Shown: positions 1 through 4,861 of the stretch, piece by piece | How the letters are laid out: each line of letters starts with the position of its first letter | Numbering within the stretch: position 1 is the first letter of the stretch | Source: Clostridia bacterium | Lineage (GTDB): Bacteria > Bacillota > Clostridia > Christensenellales > Aristaeellaceae | Length of the DNA stretch: 6,174 nt | Direction: 5' to 3' | Assembly: GCA_017469605.1 (NCBI GenBank) | Contig: JAFUGB010000300.1 | Coordinates: 1 to 6,174, forward strand | Position numbers and translations under genes: made by a program | The notes under the pieces: generated by a model | Databases searched by the model: none | What the model saw: only the letters and a program-made list of their open reading frames with translations | Told to the model about the DNA's origin: nothing

Positions 1-1
1 C

Positions 2-991
2 GTGCTGGCGGCCTTCTATCCGGCCCATGTGTACGATGCTTTAAAGGTGATCACCGACTGCGAGGGCGAAGCCTTCCGCTCCACCGGACGCAATGTAAAG
101 GTGATGGGCTGGAAGGAGCTGTACAGGCAGGAGATTCCCGAAAAGAAAACCAGGAGCAAAAGGAAAAAAGAGGACGAGGCCGATACCGCCGCCCTGCCGC
201 CGCTTGTCAAAGGGGACGCGCGGACGGTCAAAAAGGCCGATGTGCAGCAAAGCGCCACCAAGCCCCCGGCCCCGCACACCGACGCCAGCCTGTTGGCCGC
301 CATGGAGCACGCGGGCCGGGAGATTGAGGATGAAGCGCGGCGCGAATCGATGCGGGCCGGGGGCCTGGGGACCCCGGCCACCCGGGCGGCCATCATTGAG
401 CGGCTTTTGCAGGTGGGTTACGCCCAGCGCCGGGGCCGCACGATCAACGCCACCGACAAGGGCGTGCAGCTGATTGACGTGGCGCCCGAGGAGATTGCCT
501 CCCCGGAGATGACCGGCAAATGGGAATTGGCGCTGGATGAGATTGCCAAAAACCAGCGGGAAACCGAGCGCTTCATGCAGGGCATCCGCCGCATGAGCGC
601 CTTCCTGGTGGAATATGCCCGGGATAGCGCTCCCAAGGTGGAATTCCCGGAGGAAATGCGAAAGGGCAAGGGCGGCGCGAAGCGGGCGTCAACGGTGAAG
701 CCCATCGAGGGTGCCTCCTGCCCGCTGTGCGGCAAGCCGGTGCAGGAGAATACGAAGGCGTTTGGCTGCTCCAATTGGAAGGCAGGCTGTCGTTTTACGC
801 TGTGGAAGGACGGCCTGACCCGGTCCGGCGGCCCCCGGCTCAGCGAAAAAATTGTGCGGCTTTTGCTGCAGGACGGCCAGGTAAAGGGCAGCACGGGCAC
901 GCTGAAGCTGGCCGACGGCACATTGTCCTTTACGCCCAATGGCGCCGAGGCTCCGTCGGCCCGCATGGCCATTACCTATGAAAAAAAGTAA
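2..991 (+). CDS. topB: DNA topoisomerase III, C-terminal part (5' end outside window)
   Basis: Type IA topoisomerase, which relaxes or decatenates DNA by single-strand passage. About 329 residues are visible and the reading frame is open through the left edge, so the true start lies upstream. Whole TopB proteins are usually about 650-750 residues, so this is roughly the C-terminal half, and the catalytic tyrosine and Toprim domain are not in the window. Visible signs are the type IA motif GLGTPATRAAIIERL (visible residues 121-135), the following GYAQRRGRTINATDKG segment, and a C-terminal zinc ribbon with CPLC (240-243) and a second pair at Cys256 and Cys263 (GCSNWKAGC), followed by a topoisomerase-type tail. 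A charged low-complexity insert rich in Lys, Arg and Glu lies at about residues 45-60. The stop (989-991) is 12 bases from the preferred start of the ribonuclease gene. topB occurs both as a housekeeping gene and on integrative elements; nothing here decides between them. Confidence 0.93.
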   Translation: MLAAFYPAHVYDALKVITDCEGEAFRSTGRNVKVMGWKELYRQEIPEKKTRSKRKKEDEADTAALPPLVKGDARTVKKADVQQSATKPPAPHTDASLLAAMEHAGREIEDEARRESMRAGGLGTPATRAAIIERLLQVGYAQRRGRTINATDKGVQLIDVAPEEIASPEMTGKWELALDEIAKNQRETERFMQGIRRMSAFLVEYARDSAPKVEFPEEMRKGKGGAKRASTVKPIEGASCPLCGKPVQENTKAFGCSNWKAGCRFTLWKDGLTRSGGPRLSEKIVRLLLQDGQVKGSTGTLKLADGTLSFTPNGAEAPSARMAITYEKK

Positions 992-997
992 GGGAGG
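991..997 (+). promoter_or_regulatory. Ribosome binding site that sets the start of the tandem ribonuclease gene
   Basis: AGGGAGG begins on the last base of the topB stop codon. An ATG follows directly at 998 with no spacer, and a second in-frame ATG lies at 1004, six bases downstream. Only the second has workable Shine-Dalgarno spacing, and it opens directly into a signal peptide (MKTLRRF...). I therefore place the start at 1004. Confidence 0.8.
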
Positions 998-1003
998 ATG
1001 TCT

Positions 1004-1870
1004 ATGAAAACCCTCAGGCGATTCGCGGCGCTGCTGCTGATCCTGGCGCTGCTGCCGCTTTACGGGCTGGCAGACCAGGTCATCCGCGTTTCGGCGTCGG
1101 ATTATCCGGTTGCCAGGGACGGCTGGTATGATACGCTGGAGGAGGTGGCGGTTTATATTGCCTCTTTCCACCGCCTGCCGGGCAACTATATTACAAAAAA
1201 CCAGGCCATGGGCCTGGGATGGAGCAGCAGCGCGGGCAATCTTTGGCAGGTGGCCCGGGGAAAATCCATCGGGGGCGACCGGTTTGGCAACTATGAAGGA
1301 CAGCTGCCCGATAAAAAAGGCCGCACCTGGAAGGAATGCGATATTGACTACGACGGCGGCTACCGGAACGGCCGGCGCATCGTATTTTCCAGCGACTGGC
1401 TGATTTACTATACCGGCGACCATTACAGCACGTTTACCGAAGTCAAGGTCTCCTTTGAAACCCCGACGCCCGCGCCCCAGGCTGCGCCTTCGCCCACGCC
1501 CGAGCCCATCGCGGTGGAGGAGGATGGACGCTACAGCGATAAGGAGCATGTGGCGCTGTATATCCATGAATTCTGGTGGCTGCCTGAAAACTACATCACC
1601 AAAGAGGAGGCCAGGGCGCTGGGATGGAGCGGAAAAAAGGATAACCTGGATCAGGTGGCCCCGGGATACACCATCGGCGGCGATGAGTTCGGCAACCGGG
1701 AAGGGCTGCTGCCCGCCACCGCCACCCGCACCTGGTATGAATGCGATGTGAACACGGAAAACGGAAAGCGCAGCAAGGAGCGCATCGTATTTTCCAGCGA
1801 TGGTTTGATCTATTACACCGGGGATGGCTTCAAAACCTTTGAGCTGCTGTATGAAGGAGAGCAACCATGA
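1004..1870 (+). CDS. Exported tandem barnase-family ribonuclease (two barnase domains in one chain)
   Basis: The 288-residue protein has a signal peptide (MKTLRR, hydrophobic stretch 7-22, likely cleavage after GLA at 23). A first barnase-like domain (about 46-148), a Thr/Pro/Ala-rich linker (about 152-169) and a second barnase-like domain (about 181-282) follow. Barnase is a secreted endoribonuclease cutting after guanosine; in its numbering the key residues are Lys27, Arg59, Glu73, Arg83, Arg87 and His102. By ungapped alignment, domain 1 has Lys65, Tyr97 (for Arg59), Glu111, Arg121, Arg125 and His140. Domain 2 has Lys200, Arg232, Glu246, Arg256, Arg260 and Gly275 (for His102), plus Gly267 for Trp94. 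Motifs NYITK, ALGW/GLGW, IGGD, RTW and IVFSSD are shared. Domain 1 thus looks catalytically competent. Domain 2 is probably inactive alone, since His102 is the catalytic acid/base in barnase. The family is clear; substrate and target are inference. The ATGA overlap with the barstar gene supports a toxin/inhibitor unit. Confidence 0.93.
   Translation: MKTLRRFAALLLILALLPLYGLADQVIRVSASDYPVARDGWYDTLEEVAVYIASFHRLPGNYITKNQAMGLGWSSSAGNLWQVARGKSIGGDRFGNYEGQLPDKKGRTWKECDIDYDGGYRNGRRIVFSSDWLIYYTGDHYSTFTEVKVSFETPTPAPQAAPSPTPEPIAVEEDGRYSDKEHVALYIHEFWWLPENYITKEEARALGWSGKKDNLDQVAPGYTIGGDEFGNREGLLPATATRTWYECDVNTENGKRSKERIVFSSDGLIYYTGDGFKTFELLYEGEQP
1139..1846 (+). repeat. Internal duplication encoding the two barnase domains
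   Basis: The two domain-coding halves (about 1139-1444 and 1544-1846) align without gaps over about 101 residues; my hand count gives 58 identical. Most nucleotide identity has drifted, but a 21-bp stretch is identical at 1375-1395 and 1780-1800, encoding the RIVFSSD segment. This is an intragenic duplication that has had time to diverge, not a recent copy or assembly artefact. Confidence 0.85.
1854..1859 (+). promoter_or_regulatory. Barstar ribosome binding site inside the ribonuclease gene, with ATGA stop/start overlap
   Basis: AAGGAG lies seven bases before the barstar ATG at 1867, within the last codons of the ribonuclease gene. The ATG (1867-1869) overlaps the ribonuclease TGA (1868-1870) as ATGA. 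This arrangement fits translational coupling, so that inhibitor is made whenever the ribonuclease is made. Confidence 0.8.
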
Positions 1871-2121
1871 AAATCATACTGAATCTGAAACCGGCCCAAT
1901 CACCCATGGAGGCCCAGGAATATTTGCTGCACGCGCTCTCTTTTCCGGACTATTACGGCAAAAACCTGGACGCCCTTTACGATATGCTGACCACCTGGAG
2001 CCAGCCCGCGTCCTTCGTGCTGCGGCTGCCCGAGGGCGGCGATATGGGCGCCTACGGCAAAAAACTGCGCCGGGTGTTTGAGGACGCGGCGGCAGTCAAC
2101 GGAAGGATCCACGTAAAGTAA
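1867..2121 (+). CDS. Barstar-family ribonuclease inhibitor
   Basis: This 84-residue cytoplasmic protein (no signal peptide) is close to the 89-90 residues of barstar. The helix-2 region that plugs the barnase active site is well conserved: FPDYYGKNLDALYDMLTTW at 26-44. It keeps Tyr29, Tyr30, Gly31, Asn33, Leu34, Asp35, Asp39 and Trp44 at the same numbers as in barstar. In the known complex Asp39 contacts Arg83, Arg87 and His102, and Asp35 contacts Arg59. Trp38 is Tyr here. The VFREA segment bearing barstar Glu76 aligns with VFEDA, giving Asp73. Both barstar cysteines (40 and 82) are absent. It directly follows the tandem ribonuclease and overlaps its stop, so it is the expected immunity partner. 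It should act in the cytoplasm on ribonuclease not yet exported. That it binds either or both domains is inference. Confidence 0.92.
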   Translation: MKIILNLKPAQSPMEAQEYLLHALSFPDYYGKNLDALYDMLTTWSQPASFVLRLPEGGDMGAYGKKLRRVFEDAAAVNGRIHVK

Positions 2122-2188
2122 AAAAGGAAGCGTTCGGGACCTTCGCGCGCTCTTTGCACTTTTTCGGAAGGAAAGCAGCGTAACCCGC
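2122..2188. other. Short convergent intergenic gap, no clear terminator
   Basis: These 67 bases separate the barstar stop from the stop of the opposing phosphatase gene. An A-run lies at the left, and short weak complementarities exist (GAAG/CTTC pairs; CCTTC with GAAGG). I see no stable GC-rich hairpin followed by a T-run in either direction. Transcripts from the two sides may overlap here. Confidence 0.5.
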
Positions 2189-2842
2189 CTATTTCATGAT
2201 CATTTGAAGCGCGTCCAATGGCACCGCCGCCACGCGCTCAGCCCCCGCGGCCCGCAGCTCGCTTTCTGGCCGGAAGCCCCAGCCCGCGGCGATGAAATGC
2301 ATGCCCGCGCTGGCGCAGGTTTGCAGATCGGTTGGCGTATCGCCCAAATACCAAAAATCATCGGGACGCAGGCCCATGCCTTCGGCAATTTGCAGCGCGG
2401 CGGCGGGATCGGGCTTGATGGGCACATGGGGGCGGCGGCCGCGCACGATTTCAAAGGAGCTTTCCCCAAAATAATGGCGTATGACGCTGACCGTGTCCTT
2501 ATCGTCCTTGTTGCTGAGCACCGCCAGCCGCAGCCCGGCTTGCTGCAGCCCGGCCAGCAGCGCATGGATGCCGTCGTATACATGGGAGGCATCGTTGCAG
2601 TGAACGGCATACAGCGCCCGGTAATCCTGGAACACGGCATCCACCAGCTCGGAATGGGCCTGCCCCACAGCGCGGCGGGTCAGGTTTACCGCGCCGTCGC
2701 CTGCAAAATAGCAATAAGCGCTGACGGGATGGGCAGGCAGTCCATGCATTTGCAGCGCGCGATTCATACAGGCTGAAATATCGGGCAGCGAATTGATCAG
2801 CGTACCGTCCAAATCAAACAATACAGCCTTTTTATTGGCCAT
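2189..2842 (-). CDS. HAD-superfamily hydrolase, phosphoglycolate phosphatase type
   Basis: This 217-residue cytoplasmic phosphatase uses an aspartyl-phosphate mechanism. HAD motif I is FDLDGTL (9-15), with nucleophile Asp10 and acid/base Asp12. Motif II is VLSNK (Ser110), motif III is Lys143 in PIKPDP, and motif IV is YLGDTPTDLQ (Asp168 and Asp172). Between motifs I and II lies an alpha-helical cap (about 16-90) as in Gph/PGMB-type subfamily I enzymes. A GWGF motif near the C-terminus (187-190) is typical of Gph-like members. An upstream in-frame ATG at 2941 would add a 33-residue tail with no homology-like features. I chose the ATG at 2842 because GAGGTGA sits five bases before it. Length and all catalytic residues look complete. 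The true substrate (2-phosphoglycolate, a sugar phosphate or a nucleotide) cannot be read from sequence. It is transcribed alone, opposite to its neighbours. Confidence 0.9.
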   Translation of the reverse strand: MANKKAVLFDLDGTLINSLPDISACMNRALQMHGLPAHPVSAYCYFAGDGAVNLTRRAVGQAHSELVDAVFQDYRALYAVHCNDASHVYDGIHALLAGLQQAGLRLAVLSNKDDKDTVSVIRHYFGESSFEIVRGRRPHVPIKPDPAAALQIAEGMGLRPDDFWYLGDTPTDLQTCASAGMHFIAAGWGFRPESELRAAGAERVAAVPLDALQMIMK

Positions 2843-2847
2843 TATTC

Positions 2848-2854
2848 TCACCTC
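2848..2854 (-). promoter_or_regulatory. Ribosome binding site that sets the phosphatase start
   Basis: Read on the - strand, GAGGTGA lies five bases before the ATG at 2842. It falls inside the longer possible reading frame, so it argues against the upstream start at 2941. Confidence 0.75.
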
Positions 2855-2862
2855 TTTCACAG

Positions 2863-2891
2863 ATTTTACCATATTCTGGCGCATGAAGCAA
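2863..2891 (-). promoter_or_regulatory. Sigma-A type promoter of the HAD phosphatase gene
   Basis: On the - strand: -35 TTGCTT (2891-2886), 17-bp spacer, -10 TAAAAT (2868-2863), with a TG one base upstream of the -10 (extended -10). Predicted transcription start is near 2856, leaving a leader of about 14 bases with the ribosome binding site almost at the mRNA 5' end. The -35 element is upstream of the start of the divergent + strand gene at 2931. Confidence 0.72.
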
Positions 2892-2930
2892 CCGGAAAAG
2901 GCGCATACTGGCTGCGGAGGTGAGCATTCA

Positions 2931-3467
2931 ATGGAAACCAATCAGCATGACAAATCGCGCCGGATCGGCTTGGCCGCCGTGGCCGGGCTGCTGGTCATTG
3001 CCACGATCGCGGCGGTGATCGTGTCCTTTGGCACAGGCGTCAGCGCCGTGAGCCGTACCCGGGAAACCGTGGAGGAAAACTGCCAATTGATTCAGACGCT
3101 GCGGTATGACCGCTGCGGCCATGAAGTGGTGCGGCGGATCAAGGCGGACAAGGAATACAAGGGCTGCACGCTGCAGCAAATGCAGCAGGCCTATGCCGAG
3201 TGGGATATCACCAGCTTTTCTCCCGCGGAGATAGAAATGAGCCGCACCCTGTCCATTTACTGCCCCGATCACCTGGTGGTATTGCCGGATGGGGCCGGGG
3301 TGCTGGGCGTATATGAAAACAAGTACGGCGACGGCTACGCCCTGCGCACGCAGCTGGATATTCCCATTACCGATTTGCCCGAAAACGTGCGGGAAACCGT
3401 ATACCTTGGGGTGGGCTTTGCCTCGGACGCGGAAATAGAAAGCTGGCTGGAAACGCTGGAAAGTTGA
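2931..3467 (+). CDS. Single-pass membrane protein with BofC-like C-terminal domain
   Basis: This 178-residue protein has a short charged N-terminus (METNQHDKSRR), one transmembrane helix at about 12-36, and then a domain predicted to be outside. The C-terminal segment (about 105-178) has the pattern I associate with the BofC C-terminal domain. This is a beta stretch (LVVLPD, then VLGVYENKYG), a strand with a TQLDIPITDLP turn, and a helix pair ending VGFASDAEIESWLETLES. In Bacillus subtilis BofC acts in the forespore intermembrane space in sigma-K checkpoint signalling. Standalone BofC_C proteins with an N-terminal anchor are common in Clostridia and their role is unknown. Four cysteines (51, 62, 79, 111) are present. 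The start at 2931 has GGAGGTGAG six bases upstream; an earlier ATG at 2793 lies inside the opposing gene and lacks such a site. I found no convincing promoter for it in the 88-bp divergent gap. The domain call is from memory of the family pattern; the function is not claimed. Confidence 0.68.
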   Translation: METNQHDKSRRIGLAAVAGLLVIATIAAVIVSFGTGVSAVSRTRETVEENCQLIQTLRYDRCGHEVVRRIKADKEYKGCTLQQMQQAYAEWDITSFSPAEIEMSRTLSIYCPDHLVVLPDGAGVLGVYENKYGDGYALRTQLDIPITDLPENVRETVYLGVGFASDAEIESWLETLES

Positions 3468-3492
3468 CATTAAGCCATGGAAAAGGTATACT
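3464..3492 (+). promoter_or_regulatory. Near-perfect sigma-A promoter for the carboxypeptidase operon
   Basis: TTGACA (3464-3469), 17-bp spacer, TATACT (3487-3492): five of six -10 bases and all six -35 bases match consensus, with ideal spacing. The -35 hexamer overlaps the TGA stop (3465-3467) of the BofC-like gene. The expected transcription start is about 3499, giving a leader of about 30 bases before the ATG at 3529. Confidence 0.85.
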
Positions 3493-3498
3493 CAAATA

Positions 3499-3512
3499 GC
3501 GCCCCAGGGCGC
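3499..3512 (+). other. Hairpin at the predicted mRNA 5' end, just before the ribosome binding site
   Basis: GCGCCCCAGGGCGC is a perfect inverted repeat (GCGCCC/GGGCGC; as RNA most likely a 5-bp stem with a CCAG tetraloop). It begins at the expected transcription start and ends one base before the AGGAGGT ribosome binding site (3513-3519). It could act as a 5' stabilising stem-loop or a DNA operator. Both roles are inference. Confidence 0.55.
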
Positions 3513-3528
3513 AGGAGGTACCGATCCG

Positions 3529-4833
3529 ATGAAGAAAAAAAGCGGCATTTCGCCGCTGGGAATCGTGATGATCATCGCGCTGGTGGGCGCCATCGCCCTG
3601 GTGGGTGCGGCGGCGCTGGCCAACCGGCAGGAATACCTGCGGGAGGCCGCCATTACGCCCACGCCCTCCATAACGCCGCGCACCGTCCGCATTACCGAAG
3701 ATCCCGCTCTGCCCACGTCCACGCCTACGCCGCGGCTGTTTCAGATGAACGCGGTGGGGGTGGAGGTACGGCAAATGCAGGAGCGCCTGGCCGCCCTGGG
3801 CTATTACGGCGGCGAAGCTGACGGCCAATTTGGCGCGGGCACCCGGGCCGCGGTGGAGGCCTTTCAGCGGCAGAACGGGCTGGAGGCCGACGGCATTGCC
3901 GGGGAAACCACGCTGACGCTATTGTACTCCGCCGGCGCGCAGGCATTTATGCCCACGCCCACGCCGTCCGCCACGCCTGAAACCGCCATGCTTTCCAGCG
4001 GAAGCCAGGGGGAGCAGGTCAAACAGCTTCAGCAGCGCCTGCAGGAGCTGGGCTTTTACACCGGCAAGATCGACGGTGATTACGGCAAGGGCACCCGAAA
4101 TGCCGTTACGGTATTCCAGCAGCAGCATGGCCTGGAGGCCGACGGGATCGCCGGCGAGAAAACGCTGAAAACGCTCTACTCCGGCAGCGCCAGGCAAATC
4201 ACCGTAACGCCTGCGCCGGAGGCCGTACAGGTGCTTTCCGGCAATCTGCCGCTATTGGTCAATAAAGAACATCCCATTGCCGATGATTTTGTGCCTGCCG
4301 ATCTGGTGAATATGTCGGAATACTGCGATGCTTCCCTGGTAAAGATCAAGTACAGTGGCACCCGGGGCGTGCGCGAGGCCGTGGACGCCCTGCTGGACAT
4401 GCTAAAGGCCGCTAAAGCCGACGGCGTTATCAACTGGCAGGTCAGCGCCGCTTACCGCAGCGTAGCCGATCAGCGCCGCATCTTTGATTCCAACGTAAAA
4501 AGCTATATGGATAAAAACGGCCTGAGCCGCGCCAACGCCATCAGCGCCACCCGCAAAACAGTGGCCGATCCCGGCACCAGCGAGCATCATACCGGCCTGG
4601 CCTTTGATATGACGGTGCCCAATACCGAATCCTTCATCAGCACCAAGCAGTGCAAATGGCTGCACGAGCATTGCTGGGACTACGGCTTTGTGGTGCGCTA
4701 CCAGAAGGACAAGGAGGACATTACCGGATTTCTGGCCGAAGCCTGGCATATCCGCTATGTGGGCGCCGAACACAGCACCGTGATGCGGGACAGAAACCTG
4801 TGCCTGGAGGAATACCTGCAGCTGGCGCGGTAA
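3529..4833 (+). CDS. Membrane-anchored D-alanyl-D-alanine carboxypeptidase (VanY/M15B) with two peptidoglycan-binding domains
   Basis: This 434-residue protein is expected to trim the terminal D-Ala from peptidoglycan stem peptides. Order: MKKK, transmembrane or uncleaved signal helix (about 9-31), Thr/Pro-rich linker (43-69, including TPTPSITP), peptidoglycan-binding type 1 domain (about 74-133), TP-rich linker (PTPTPSATP, 142-150), a second such domain (about 158-217), then the M15B peptidase (about 245-434). Both binding domains contain the identical GLEADGIAGE (118-127 and 202-211, give or take one). The zinc motif SxHxxGxAxD is Ser351, His353, Gly356, Ala358, Asp360, and the catalytic ExxH is Glu404/His407 in EAWHIRYVG. 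SAAYRS (306-311) matches the usual substrate-side motif. All expected catalytic residues are present. The start has AGGAGGT nine bases upstream and a strong promoter. The gene is followed after 28 bases by the EEP gene. D,D- versus L,D-carboxypeptidase (LdcB-like) activity cannot be told apart here. It does not indicate vancomycin resistance by itself: no vanH, vanA or vanX type genes are present. Confidence 0.92.
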   Translation: MKKKSGISPLGIVMIIALVGAIALVGAAALANRQEYLREAAITPTPSITPRTVRITEDPALPTSTPTPRLFQMNAVGVEVRQMQERLAALGYYGGEADGQFGAGTRAAVEAFQRQNGLEADGIAGETTLTLLYSAGAQAFMPTPTPSATPETAMLSSGSQGEQVKQLQQRLQELGFYTGKIDGDYGKGTRNAVTVFQQQHGLEADGIAGEKTLKTLYSGSARQITVTPAPEAVQVLSGNLPLLVNKEHPIADDFVPADLVNMSEYCDASLVKIKYSGTRGVREAVDALLDMLKAAKADGVINWQVSAAYRSVADQRRIFDSNVKSYMDKNGLSRANAISATRKTVADPGTSEHHTGLAFDMTVPNTESFISTKQCKWLHEHCWDYGFVVRYQKDKEDITGFLAEAWHIRYVGAEHSTVMRDRNLCLEEYLQLAR

Positions 4834-4861
4834 AAAGCAATATAAAGCGAGGGAAATACCG

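Noticed and set aside
998..1003. ATG at 998 as the ribonuclease start
   Set aside because: It touches the AGGGAGG ribosome binding site with no spacing; ATG 1004 has a normal spacer and begins a good signal peptide.
689..1864. Long open frame on the - strand (391 codons) across the end of topB and the ribonuclease gene
   Set aside because: It is antisense to two clearly recognisable genes, its translation is Arg/Gly/Ala-rich without family motifs, and long antisense frames are common in GC-rich coding DNA.
2793..2930. Upstream in-frame extension of the BofC-like gene from ATG 2793
   Set aside because: It overlaps the 5' end and promoter of the opposing phosphatase gene and lacks a ribosome binding site, whereas 2931 has GGAGGTGAG.
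3529..4833. Vancomycin-resistance gene vanY
   Set aside because: The fold and motifs fit VanY-type M15B enzymes, but there is no van ligase, dehydrogenase, dipeptidase or two-component system here, and wall-binding M15B enzymes are common housekeeping proteins.
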